From the NCBI GenBank assembly GCA_009760855.2, contig WPIO01000110.1:62001-126000 (forward strand): a stretch of DNA of 64,000 nucleotides. Reading direction: 5' to 3'. Made by a program: the position numbers and the translations under genes. The stretch comes from Cristatella mucedo (lineage: Eukaryota; Bryozoa; Phylactolaemata; Cristatellidae). This document shows positions 32,610 through 45,200 of the stretch, piece by piece; positions within the stretch are counted from its first letter, which is position 1, and each line of letters opens with the position of its first letter. The notes under the pieces were generated by a model. The model was not told the DNA's origin and did not search any database. It saw nothing but the letters and a program-made list of their open reading frames with translations.

Positions 32610-33329
32610 CCGCCGCCGCCGCCGCCGCCTCCGCCACCCCCGGCCAGCGGATTCGAGCTCACGGCGACTGGCAGCGAAGCGAGCAAACGCGGTCGCTCGA
32701 CTCGGACGCGTCGTTCGAGAGCGGTTCAGGAGCGCCGCCGCCGTCGCCTAGGAGACGCTCGCGAACAAGCGGCGGGCTCTCTCTCGCGCGCCGCCGCCGC
32801 CGTCGCCGCCGCCGCTGCAAGCTTCAACTAGTACGCCGCTTCAAGTATTTATTATGCGTGCGGCGGAGAAGAAGCGCCGTCGTCTGCCTGCGAAAAGAGC
32901 GCGTCGTCGTCGGCGGCGGCGGAAGCCGCCTGTCTTCAGCGTAGCTGCGCCGTTGCCGCTCCTCCGGTCACGGTCATCTTCTTGTCAGCTCCGTGTCGCC
33001 GCACGCTCGCGCGCGCGCCAAATGAGCTTTAGGTGGAGCGCGGCGGGGGGGGGCAGCGACGCCCCGAGAACGCGAACCCGCAGCCCAGTAAACGTCTCGC
33101 TTTTACGCGCCAGAATGCGACATTTCGCGACACTCGCTGTGGCTCTTATCTGTTAGATGTATTGTCGTTTAAAAATTTCATAAGTGTGTTCATTTTTTGC
33201 TCTAATAACCAATCTCTATTTATGTCTTCGATTCGATTGCTGTCTAATGAGGATTGTGTGCATTACATCGCTGCCGTTCTGAACCAAGTTAAAGTAATCG
33301 TGTAAATCTCATGGAATCGTGCTCTGTTC
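32610..33329. other. Gene A 3' flank, no further gene seen
   Basis: GC-rich sequence with long Arg-rich frames up to about 33,150 caused by composition, then an AT-richer stretch that may hold the 3' UTR. No clear AATAAA signal was identified. Unlike the gene B 3' flank, it has no copy elsewhere in the window. Confidence 0.45.
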
Positions 33330-33494
33330 AATCCTTACAGCCAAGTCTCGTCATTCTTTGGCCCCAGCCTACCTATCAGATCTACTCCCCACCAGGCTAA
33401 GCGGTTGTAGGACATTGGCCCCCCCACCCCCCCCCCGACATTACCACCCCCTTCTCCGATAGGACATTTCCCCCTATGTTGATGAATGTATAAC

Positions 33495-33532
33495 TAAGAA
33501 TACAGATATATATGTATATATCTGTATTCTTA
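33495..33532. repeat. Near-perfect palindrome
   Basis: AAGAATACAGATATATA and its reverse complement lie back to back around a TG centre, directly before a CA/TA microsatellite. It can form a cruciform or hairpin. Confidence 0.8.
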
Positions 33533-33554
33533 TATATCTGCATTCTGTATATAT

Positions 33555-33660
<106 letters not shown>

Positions 33661-34009
33661 GATCAAATGAAGTTAACGCTCTAGTGAAACAAAATCAACT
33701 CAGTATAACTGGAAGGATGGATGGACTGTTTCTAATGGAGTGAGCGGCGGCTACAGCTGCTGCGGCGGCGAGCCGTACAGTTCGGTCCCGCGGGAGCTCA
33801 GTCCCGCTCGACGCCGCCAGACACGTGTTCGTACCCGTCAAAGCGGGCGCACACAACGGCGTGCCGCGCATTCCTACAATGGCCACGTAGCCTCAGAGGT
33901 CTACTGAGTATAACTCCATCTTAAGAGATCCCGTTACGCCTTAATACGCACTAATTAAAGAGCGGAATACGAGCAAGGGCGGATTTAGGCGGCGGAGGCG
34001 CAGCCCGCC

Positions 34010-34082
34010 ATAAACCCTAAATCCTAAACCCTAAAAACCATAAACACTAAACCCTAAAACTCTAAACCCTAAACCCTATACC
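34010..34082. repeat. Interstitial CCCTAAA-type telomere-like repeat
   Basis: About nine degenerate units: AAACCCTAAATCCTAAACCC, then ACCATAAACACTAAACCC, then AACTCTAAACCCTAAACCCT. The seven-base TTTAGGG type differs from the TTAGGG repeat of most animals. Confidence 0.7.
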
Positions 34083-34599
34083 CGGGGAAATGTCCTATCC
34101 CTGGGAGAAATGTCCAGGGGAAATGACCGGGGGGGGGGGAAGTCCAGGCTGGAAATGTCCGTGCCCAGGCCTACCAACTTACATCCAACATCTTACAACC
34201 AATATCTTACCAACCATCTCTACACGCCTTTCGGAAACTAACTGTTTACCTAGACCTCGTACAAACCTCAAACCATTAGAGACCATACCTCTAGTTCATA
34301 TGCTCACAAAGCCTGGGACTCATTCTCAACTTCCGTCGCGACATCCCGTGACTGACCACATTTAAAAAGAAATTAAAAACGCCAATATTTATGACAGCAT
34401 TTAGTGGGTCCCTTTGATTCGTCCGTTATGTGCTTATGCGTGCTGACACTGTTGCATACTGCCGCTAAACACACTTGCATGCTGAAGCTGTGCATGTCAC
34501 CCCTAACCATGCTATTCATGTAAGACAAATATTTTATAACTGGGATCCAAGGTTCTGACAATTTCCTTAGAAAGAAAAACATTGTTATGCAAACAACAT

Positions 34600-35200
34600 C
34601 TAGCCCAGAAGTAAATCGGAAGCAACATATCTGCAAATAACAAATTGACCTTTATCTGCATTATATGCAACTTTTATCCCAACTTGTCGAACCTTGGTAG
34701 ATCTTGATACACGCGTGAAGTTTGTTGAGGTGCATTAGTGCGACTTTTACAATGCTTCATTTCCAGCGTAGGTTTATGACTTGGAAAATCCACAACTCGG
34801 CTAATACTTTACGTATAGGAGTGAAATGTGAAATGCAAGTTGAGCTGTGCTTGTCTTAACTAGCTGTAAAAATATTTTTGATTTCGGTTGTACACATTTT
34901 TGTGTATATACGTCATCAAACGTCACGGAGTTTATTTTCCGCCATCATGGACATATTCAGCCAAATGTCCATCCTCGGGCACGTGAGTACTAATGGCCTT
35001 ATGACGCACTAGCAAAATTGTCAGTACGATTTACAATTTAAGCATTTTAAAGAAATTTAATATAATTAATTTGTATAGGAACCTACAAGAACTGAAACTA
35101 TTTCTACGCACTTTAAGTATGCTGCAAAGGAAGCATGACCACATTTCTAGCGTTACAATTCACTGTTCCAATGCACTGTGCATAACAAGATTATCGGCTA
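34600..35200. other. No gene seen
   Basis: Intergenic DNA without a convincing frame or repeat. Confidence 0.55.
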
Positions 35201-35204
35201 AATG

Positions 35205-35800
35205 CTCAGTGTAAGCAAGCGTGAGAGCCTAAAAAGGACAAACCATAAGAGCCCAGTGAATGCTGCGAGGAGCATGTACGTTTTCAATGTCTTTTAGCTT
35301 TTGTAAAGTCAGGATGTGTCGCGACATCAGCGGGGAGAGGGTCCCAGGCTTTAGTAGCATACGCACTTAGAGCACGTCCTTCAAAGGATTTGAGGTTATT
35401 TAAAAGAACATATAAGCGATTGCTTCCGAATAGCCGGTGGTAGGATGCCTAGCTTGGTTGGGGAGTGCTGCTGATAGGGAGGCTGGATCCATATAAGGGG
35501 TCTAAAAATGAGGGACGGAACCTTGAAGTCGATGATCGCTGCTTAATTGAGAGCCAGAGCAGGTTGGCAAGAGGTTGCATAATGTGGAAGCTTCGATGCC
35601 TACAACACATAGGATTTGCTGCAATGGAGCAGCTTTTACTCATGCTGGCTGCATTGCCTTCTCTAGTCGTTCTGAGCAGAGTTATCTCTGCGTTCGAGCA
35701 GAGATCGTGACTCAATCGCTGTCTGGGTTGCCACGTCGTCATCTGCCGCTGGCTATCGAGCATACTTGCAGAATCCACCTTCAGTCCAGCCTATTGCATT
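35205..35800 (-). mobile_element. Old LINE fragment of a second subfamily
   Basis: In reverse orientation the order of elements matches the 16-kb LINE (TTCCAGGCTTTGGGAGC-like block, CAAAGGATTT block, CCGGTGGTAGGATG block, CTTGAAGTC block), but with many substitutions and indels. Its 3' region matches the fragment at 26,690-26,800. Confidence 0.65.
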
Positions 35801-36190
35801 TAGCTATCTGCTGTTGGTAGTTTCTGTTCAGCGCCGACATCAGGCCTGCTTTGATCACCTCATGCCACATCTTCAATTCACATTAACCGACTCATCTTGA
35901 TCACACACCATAGCATGAGCCCTAAGAAGTAAGAATAGAACCGTACGACAGCCCCACAGCACATGACAGGGGAAGCTGGCGGATGCTGGATATCCGAATT
36001 ATTATCCGCCTGATGTACCGCACGGTGGGCGGCGAATGCATTAAATAAGGAGAAAAACTTTCACTTCCATATAGTTTATTGAAGCGAGACACGAGGAGAA
36101 TCATTGAAAGACACGAAGTCGGACACAAAGTCGGATACGAAGTCGGATTACAGCAAACAAAAAAGAGAGGACGTATATAAGATAGACTAT

Positions 36191-36372
36191 GAGCCGTGAT
36201 GGCACACTAGGTAAGGCGGTTGCTTTCATGACCTCGGTCCCGAGGTCGTGGGTTCGATTCCTGCGGTGGGCGATTCTGTATCGCCACTGCAAGAGATGGT
36301 GATAGCCGTTAAGGCTCTTCTGTCGCTAAACAAAAAGGAACTGTTTAATCACCTAGAACTTATTTATTTATG
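36191..36372 (+). mobile_element. tRNA-derived SINE, type 1
   Basis: An A-box-like TGGCACACTAGGTAAGG lies near 36,199 and a canonical B box GGTTCGATTCC at 36,251-36,261, with RNA polymerase III spacing. A non-tRNA body follows and ends in TTATTTATTTATG. The head does not fold as a complete tRNA with an acceptor end, so a SINE is preferred over a tRNA gene. Confidence 0.7.
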
Positions 36373-36399
36373 AGTTTTCCAAAAGTGTGCCAATGTCTA

Positions 36400-39300
36400 T
36401 GGAAGAAGTACATACAGGTTGATACCAGCACAAATGGGTGGCTAAAGTCGAGTACATTTCTGACGAGGATTGAGCTTTCGAGTGCCCAAGAAGCATGACG
36501 AGACGCACGCGATTTGTCACCACACATACTCGGCAGCGACATTCAGTCACAGCTGCGCCTGCTCGCAGGGTCGGCACTTATCCAGCTCAGGGCATCCAGT
36601 CTCAGGTCCAAGCCAGCTTCCGGAGGAACTAGGATAAAATGGTGGCATAGTCGGGATTGATCTGGCTACTGAAAGAGCGAACAGCCATGCTAGAGGGCTG
36701 CACTCAAGGTTAAGGCATTCTCCGTTTAAGATTGATCTCAGTAGCTCTTCAGCCCTTCTGACTATAGCTGCAGGCCGTTTCGATTGAGGCCGCAGCTTGG
36801 AGCTCGGCCCTGAAAAAATGATTCTTACCACTTACTGATCAGAAAAGAACTGTTCCTACCCGTTCTGCCATCTCTCGAAGATGCTCGCGCCGGCGACTTA
36901 CTACTCGGCCTGCTTTTGTTTGTGGACTCGCGCGACAACAAATTGCCTCTTGAGAAAATCCCAAGGCAGTTCATCGCCTTCGGAAGACTCGTTCCTGAAA
37001 GTAATTTTGCGAGAGAAGTGTACGGCGAGCCCCAAATAAAGGGACTGGCCGCACTTTCGGAGGAAAGGAAAACTAAAGGGAAAACTACGGAGCAAAACTA
37101 CGGAGCAGCATTCTTGCCGAATGATACCACAGCAGACGGCTTTCGGTTTGTCTGCTGTTTGAAATTTACGGACTCAGCCGGCTACTTCAAGGGCATGCGT
37201 GCACCTTGCCGGTTGGTTGGGGAAGGCCGGGATCTCCTTCTTCCTCAAATTTCGGACATCTGTCCTCCTAAGCTGTGCGACCTCCCTCCTCCACGAGCCC
37301 TCTTTTAGGCTAGGCCCAAAATTGAGACTGAGAATAAGCCCCAGTGCTGGCTGTCAGATAAGCCGCTCCACGCAAGCGCTGTCTGATACTGCCAGCAACT
37401 CTCTGGTAGCGTGGTAGCGGCCACCGGAAGAGGTTGGTAGATGGCCACCGGAAGAGGGGAAGGTGCTGCATGCTTGGAAAGCATTTTGCTCGTATTTTCG
37501 CACTCGGCTACCTGGCTCAAGTAACCAGAATACGCAACGAAATAGCAACAGTAGCAGGATAATAGCAATAGCGAATAGCGAAAGCGCAATATCTAGCGCA
37601 ATATCTAGCGCAATATCTAGCAATAGCGAAATAGCAGCCGCCTGAGACTGGGCCGATCGCTAGGCTTTAGTACTCGTCGGTCAGTAATGCTACGCGGCCC
37701 AATAAGCAAGAATTTACAAATGTGCCCATTATAGTTTCTTCCACTGTAGGCTTCTTAAAAATTTGGTGGGACGCCATATAACCGGCTGAGTCTAGAGTGC
37801 TCAACAGGCGCTGCACGAAATACGCTGCAGAATCCATCTCGACTGAGCGGCCTCTGTGCACACGCGTATAGTGAGCGCGCACAGCAAAGATTCGCCGTCC
37901 GCCGGGTCTGCTAGTTTCTTCAGTTGAAAATTCTGGATCTTTTTTTGATAAGAGAAACGGTAGCTACTCCTAAGTCTCTTAAAATCAGGTTCTGCGCTAT
38001 CTGCGCGCCGGATGAGCGCCGCCCCTGACATTGGTACATTGGATCCTCTGCATTCAAAAAGTGCTTTTAAAGAAATTATTAGCTAGGTCAGCGAGAAAAT
38101 TCCAAAGCAGGGCACTGCAGTTGGCACTGCAACAGCTCTCTTTTTAAGCACCAATAATAAGGAGACGTCTGTGCGGTGCCCTACGAGCAATACATTTATT
38201 TATGTCATGGCGTTTAAAAACTGCTGCTAAGGAAGCTTGTAAGTAGTTTAGTGATAGCCTGTAGTATAAAGAATAAAGATGCCAAATTGAGGCTTATCTT
38301 CATTACTCATGGTTCCTGATTTATAACGGCTACGAACCTATAATGCATTACAATATGGAGGCCGAGGCAACGTAATGCCGCTGAATGACGTGTTAAATGT
38401 TAAATCGTAAAATCTTAAAATCACTTACGCTCATGAATATAAATGAATTAAATCATGAATTAAATCACATCATCTCATGAATTAAATCACATCAGCGTAA
38501 AATAACTTATGCTCATGAAACTGGTGCCTGGGCTGTTGATCTTAGTTTGACTGTAGGCCTCTGAGCCATACGAGAGTTGGCGCACCGAATAGCCGCCATT
38601 GAAATCCCGTCACTCTCCGTTGCTTTCAAATAGACTTATTTACGTTACGCCCTTCTGATATATCGAGATGTTACTTGAGATGCTAGTGATCTTCTTTGCT
38701 GCCTTTTCCCGCTGTTGTTAACATACTTGCATGTAATAGCGCTTCAACGCGCAGCGAGTTTTAGCGATTGGCCGGTATTCGTAGCGCGTCGCTGGTATTT
38801 GTAGCGCTGGTATTTGAGACTAGCGCCCCATCACGTGAGCTATGCCTGCGGGCTGCTTCTGCGTGGGCGTGGAAGCCGCTAAAAGAAATCTCGTTTGTAA
38901 AAGCGCCCGAAGGTGAAGAAAATGCTGAAACGGCGGCGCCAGCTAAGCCATCCATCCGGAGTACGGCTTAGCCAAATTGTGCTTGACAATAAAATCGGAT
39001 AGAGGGAGATGAAAAAGTGTAATCCAGGAAATCCACCAAGCAATTGCCCTTGAAGCACGAACTTAAGGATGCACTGAAACGTTTCTTCGATAGTGTTCAT
39101 CGAACCTCCGCCATGGATGGTCTGGCTCCCAAACGAAGAACCTAGTGCATCAGATAAAATGAGGAATCTCGTTAAACGCATGGATTATATCGCCGTTTCG
39201 CTAGCCAACCGGAGCTCGTATGCCACACATTTTGAAGAAACTCTAAAGAAGACAGGCTGTAATCGGGGTCAATGACAGAACCTTCGCTCGGCCTTGCCTT

Positions 39301-40029
39301 TATCGGGACCAACCGCCGCTCTCAACTTCGACATCCTCGCCCAGTCTTCCATCCCAGCGTTAGAACACCCGCAGTCATGGTGACGTATGCACCAAACACT
39401 TAAGCGAGAGTGAAGCTGAACCGAAGAAGGGCGGACCGGGCACTCGGCTCTTGAGGGGATGGCTGGGCCCGCCGGAAGCGTCGTAAGGCCGCTTGGCATC
39501 GCTGACCATTCGACCAATCAGCAGGTGAGTTGGGACCATATTTCAGCGTGCAGGCGTTCGGATTGCGGGCTCTCAAAACGCACGCTTCCCTGCAGTCATC
39601 CGAAGCAGGCTCCCGTCACGTGCTGAGTCTGGCGCTCAAAGTAAGGTCGACGCTAAGTGGATACACTGTGTAGCGTCGGCGTAAGCCCTAACGCCCGTTA
39701 CTCTCGACTTCGACCGGCCGGCGTTTTGCACTGCCAACAGGATCCGAGGCACGAGCTCGTCGGGTGCGCATGCCCGGCGGCCACGAGCGAGTTTCCGGTG
39801 GGAGCGCGCCGTGCCACGTCATCGCTTGCGAGCCCCACCTCCTAGACGGCGCTGAGTGAAGGGCTAATGGCTTCGATATGAAAGTCCAGGTGAACGAGGC
39901 GATGGCAACGACCACTCTGTCGTTCCGCGAAGTGAACGAATGTTTTTTTGATTTTATTCGGCTTTTATTTATTTTTCACCGTGAAAATATTTGGCTTTGG
40001 TTTTATTTTCACGGCGACCTCTTCGCTTC
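36400..40029. other. No gene seen
   Basis: About 3.6 kb without a supported gene. Minor features are short tandem GCAATATCTAGC units near 37,590-37,625 and repeated ATGAATTAAATCA units near 38,440-38,500. Confidence 0.5.
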
Positions 40030-40716
40030 ATTAAAGCGGGCTTGCTGCAGCGAAATCTGTAGGTACTGGTGGGTGGCTGCGACAGAACCAACCGCGCGGT
40101 GGGCGTCTCGCGGTAGGTGGCGTTCGCCTCGCGCGCTCTACCCTGGCGCCGCGCTCGCTGATTGGCGGAGGCCTGAGGATCCGATGGAGGTCCGCCGATC
40201 GATACCTGCCGGCCACACACGGCGGCGTCGGAGTAATTGTTCGGCACGCCTAGAAGCAGCCGAGAGCAAACGGGTGACTGCTGGCATGTCGCTAGGATCT
40301 ATACTGCGCACCTGCAGTGCATAATGGGAAAAGCGGTCTACGATTCGAGTTAGCGTTGCCTAATAAGAAATTGTGAATCGCAATAAATCGTTGAGAGAGA
40401 ACACAAGGGCTGCGACTCAGCAGCGTCGCAGCCATTGTTCGGCACACGTAGAAGTCAGCCAAGAGCAAACGGGCGACGGCGACTGCTAGCTTGTCGCGAA
40501 GATCTCCTCTGTGCATCTACTGTACACAATAAGGAATGCATGGTATACAACGTAAGTTTACCGAGCCCAAGCAGAAATTGTCCATCGCAAAAATAAATAA
40601 CCGTTGAAAGCACAATGGAGCTTTGACGGCAGACTGAGCCTAACCAGCGGCTAGCAGGTCGCCATTTCTAGCGTCGAGGCTCTGAGATTAAGCGTTACGC
40701 TCGTCTAGACCTGACC
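40030..40716 (+). promoter_or_regulatory. 5' flank of gene B with internal duplication
   Basis: Weakly matches the gene A flank (CATTAAAGCGGGCTTG, then GCGAAATCTGTAGG). It also contains a duplicated segment: AATTGTTCGGCACGCCTAGA at about 40,226 and CATTGTTCGGCACACGTAGA at about 40,434, each followed by GAGCAAACGGG. Likely promoter/5' UTR DNA. Confidence 0.4.
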
Positions 40717-42194
40717 ATGGCTGCCATGTCGCTTCGGCAGGAACGCACCGCCCACTTTAAGGCATGCGTCGCCGCAGCCGTAGCCATGCTGACGCTCTTC
40801 GTCGCGACGCCGTCTCAGGGTTCGGAGCACGAGTTCTCGGTCGTCGGAAAGTTTCGGGCGTCGTCGATTGCCGCAAAAGGCGGCGGCGGCGTTTCTGCCG
40901 CGTCCGCCGCGAATCTGGTGCGTGGCGATTTGCCAGCAGCGCTCCGTGCGCGGCGCTCGTGACCGCTCCGATGATCCAAGTGGCGAGAGCCATAATGCTG
41001 CGGCAATGGGCAGTCGCCCGAGCGGGCGTCGCTGCGCTGGCGGCCACGTGTCATCTTACACGTCATCGTCCACGCCGCCGCAGCCCGACGTTGCCGTAGC
41101 AGGGCGTGCAGAGCGCAGCGTTGCGTTGCAGGGCCACTGCTGCGCTCTCTGTACCGGCGCCGCCAGCGGGGCGGCGGCGTGCGCGGCGGTCAGCTACCTG
41201 GAGGCGACTCGATCGTGCGAGCTCGTGGCCGCCCAGGGTCTGACGTGGTCGTCCGACGGCGGCTCGGTGCTGCTGCTCAAAGGTACCGCGCTTCCGGGGG
41301 GGTGGTGGTGGGGGACCGCGCGGGGTGCCTCCGTCGTGGTTCGCCCAGCGAATGCCGTACCAAGGCACTACGTGCGCTGGCGCCGCCGCAGCAGCAGCAG
41401 CAGCAGCAGCAGCTTCTGCAGCTGCTGTCTCCGTCGAGAGCCTCCGTCACGACGCCTTCGTCGCGACGCCTTTACATTTTCGCTTTCATTAGTCAGCGTT
41501 CGCTCTTGACCGAAGGGTTAGATTTCGCAAGCGCGCGTTGCACTGCTGAGCGGTGCAAAAACGTGGGACAGCAGTTCGCCACAGTCTTTAGCCTCAAAGT
41601 CTCTTTCTGTCTCGCTTGCTGGAAGCTCCGAGCTTATCGAGCTAGCGGTCTCGAAAAGACGAAGCGAACGAGGCTGTGCGCTCTCACCTCCGATTGGGTA
41701 AGGCACGCTGGTGGCGCTGTGTTTCCTTGGATTCAAAAGTTAGAGCTCGAGACGGTTTTAGACCGACGATGTTGAGCATGAGCCATAGGTGACGCACGCA
41801 GCCTCCCTCGGATGAAATGGGACGAGATGCTCTGTCGGCGGCGGCAGTGTGCGCATGTCAAGGTCGCCGCATCGATCGCGAATTGAGCGACTGGCTGAAT
41901 AGGTGCTCACCCGTCTGAAGTCGGCTAACCTGCCGCAAAGCCAGAGTTAAAAACAGAGAAAACAAGAGTCGGAGAAAGAAAGAGAGAGAAAGAGAGAGAG
42001 CGAGAGAGAGGTGGTTTGGTCTAGCGGTTAAGGTGCTCGACCCAACCAAGGTCTGACTGAGGTCGTGGGCTCGAGCCCCGAGGCATATGTGAAGCGCCTG
42101 AATAGAGATTAAGTTATCTTAGGGCTATATAAATGAATTATATTTAGAGAGAGAGAAAGGATGATTGAGTGCGTGAGTCAGAGAGTGAGTGAGT

Positions 42195-42276
<82 letters not shown>

Positions 42277-45200
42277 TAGGGAAATAAATGAGAAAGAGGC
42301 AGGAGAACCACTCGAATTGTGCATCCGCCATCCGCTTACCTTATCCGATCGACGGATCGACATATCTCGGCCAAAGGTTACATGCCGAGCATTGTACAGG
42401 AAGTATATGCGCTCCGTCGTCGTATCTTGGAGCGCGCCAGATTCGCTCTCGTTCGCTCATGTAATCGATTGCCGCGCGGAATCCAATGCTTCGGTACTTT
42501 CTCCGCTGGACGCCAGAGAGTACTTTAGCAAAGCTAGCACGGCCGATGAAGGCGGCGTGAGCGAGCGGCGCGGCTGCTCGACTCCGCCGGTCGCCTGACG
42601 CTCGAAGCGTCGAGCTTTTCAGGCCGTGCGGTCCGTTTTCTTGCAGTTGACGTCATCTGTCGCACCGTTCCAACCGCCTTCCAGGCGGTGAGCGGTGTTC
42701 TGCTGCAGCCCGGAAGTCAGGAGAAGAACGAGAGAAAGAGAGGGAGAGAGGGAGAAAAGAGGAGAACGAGAGAAAGAGAAGAAGGGAGGTGGTGTAAGGG
42801 GGAAAGAGAGACAGAGGGAGAAACAGAGAGAGGAAGAGAGAGAGAGAGAGATAGAAGAGAGAGAGAGAGAGAGAGAGATAAGGATGGCAAAGGAAGAGAT
42901 AGTTAGAGCCGGCAAGAAAAAATGGATATCAAAAAAGAAAAAAGAGGTAAAAGGGCAAGGAAAGAGAGCCACAACCTTAAGAGAAACGGATCTTGGCTGA
43001 TCAGCGATCTGCAGAGCTACGCACTTTGACTATTTTAGCTGTCGCTCTCAGGGTAGCACGTACGGTAGGCCGCACGACGGGCAGCAAAATAGCGGAGGAG
43101 GAACAAGGGAGCGGCACATTAGCGTTTTTTGGTTTGAAGCTGAAGCGGATTTGAAGGTCCGTCACCGCTCGTCGATCGCGCCGGGAAGCGAGAAGCTCAA
43201 GTTTGTCCGTACAACGGAAATTGGTGGAATCCGACGCGACGCTTCGGCCTCTTCATATCCGACGGCAGCGAGAGCACATCGCTGCGCAATCGGCTCGTAG
43301 TGTCAAGTCGTAGTGCCAACGTAGAAATCGCAGCCGCTTGGAGTTTGTTTGACTACGTCCGGTTCTCGTTCCTTTCGACTCCCTCAGGAGTGGAGACTCC
43401 TAGCTTCCGCCGTAATCCGCTTCCGTCTTGCTCCGTTTTCTTGCAGTCGACGTCATCGGCAGCACCGTTCCAACCGCCTTCCAGGCGGTGAGCGGTGTTC
43501 TGCTGCAGCCCGGAAGTCAGGAGAAGAACTTCACGAGCTACGCGCTCGAGCAGACGCGCAGCGCCGCTCACTGCTACAGCCTGTGCGCCGCCCTGACGGC
43601 CGTCTGCCGCCTGTTCGCCTTCCACTCGCAGCGTCTGCTGTGTCGCGTGTACGACGTCGACTTTTACGCCACCTGGACGAACGTGTCAGTCAGTGACGGA
43701 GATTGGACGAGCTACTATGCTCAGCGACCGGGTAACGAGAGAGACATCTGTTGTTAACTCGTTGGCCGGGCTATGCCGGTCGCTCCGTAGCGGCAGCTCA
43801 GTGCAGCTGCACATGGGCGCACTTCACAATACGTAGGCCACTACTTGGAGCCGACAAATTAAGCTAATTCTATAATATTCCATAATCAATTTATCAATTA
43901 TATCTAATAATTGTAATTTTTCTACGGTGAGCTCATATAGCCACAATGAATTACTTACAATAGGTATTCTGTATATTCAATGGTTCTATTTTATGAAGTC
44001 ACGTGGTTCGTCGCTGGCCAGGTTGAGCGGCTCCCTAAGCGGGTTGCACCGCGAAAGTGACTCAGCAGCATCGCTCCTAGCGCCAAAAGACGGCCGGCTA
44101 TCGAGTGGGCGGGCGGGCGGGCTGGCGGGAAGAAAAGCCGGCACCGGACGCGGCATGAAGCTCTGGCAGAGGAAACGTCGTAAGCAACATGTCTGTCGAG
44201 TCTGAAGTTACCGCCTCGGCGCTCCGACGCCTCGGCGGCTCGCCGCTGCTCGCTGTCGCGGCTCGCTAAGACGAAGGCGAAGACGCCGACTGCTGAAGCG
44301 CTGATCGGCGGCCATTTTCATTGCAGACGGCTGGAAGCTGCTGTACAAGATGAGCAAGGGTGTTGGCGTGGACGCGTCAGACGCTCTGCTGGTCAAGCCC
44401 GGCAACGCGACGGCGAGCGACAATCAGATGGCTCTGGACGCGACGTGCGCGTGCAGCCTCAAGAGCGACATCGTCGACCGCTGGTCCAAGTTTCCCATCA
44501 CGCAGGTACAGAGGTAGCCCTGCCGCTGCGTCCGCCGTCTAAAACGTTTCTTTTGTCGACTTGCTGAGGCTGCCGCTGCCAACGCTGAATTCTGGCTTCG
44601 GACGCGACGTAAGCAGCATTCGCCAAAATCTGCCGACGCACAGGTGTCGCTCGTTTTGGCCACCGCTGGAGCAGTAATGAAGTACGTCAACTTCTCCGTC
44701 AGTAGCGCCGATACAGCTGCCACGTTTTTCAATCATCCAAAAATAGTAGCGAGCAGCTGGATCGATCTGTACGCGACGTCCTCGCCGCTTCTATACATGG
44801 CCATCGGGTACGCTACCACGCTCGAGCCGCTCTGTAGCGGCCTCTGTGCTGTGAGGTGCTACAATCGCTCTGTCGCGGACTCTGTGATGATGTACTCAGG
44901 CTGCCGGCATAGAGCCTGCACCGGTTTGAGTCCTGACCAACGCGCGAAAATGCGACTGCTGCTGGGCTTGGCTACGTGATTAGTGACTTGTAGGTTCTGC
45001 AACAAGGAACGCATTAATGCCGATGGTGGTGAAACACAGCAGTAAAATGAAGAGCTCGAAAACTTCATGTAAATGTCCAGTTCTCGATGTACAGAGTCAG
45101 TTCAGCATTCATTCTCGTTCGAAAACCAGAAGCCCAACTAAACCGCTTAAATCAAAGCCTCAAGTGAACCTTAAATAATACTAAAAATTGTGCTCTTTAA

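Noticed and set aside
32372..32944. 190-codon Arg-rich frame
   Set aside because: GC-rich intron and flank of gene A with no conserved features; gene A exons use another frame.
36191..36290. Possible tRNA gene with A and B boxes
   Set aside because: No complete cloverleaf with a paired acceptor stem; the body and tail match a SINE layout. The same applies at 42,012 and 48,235.
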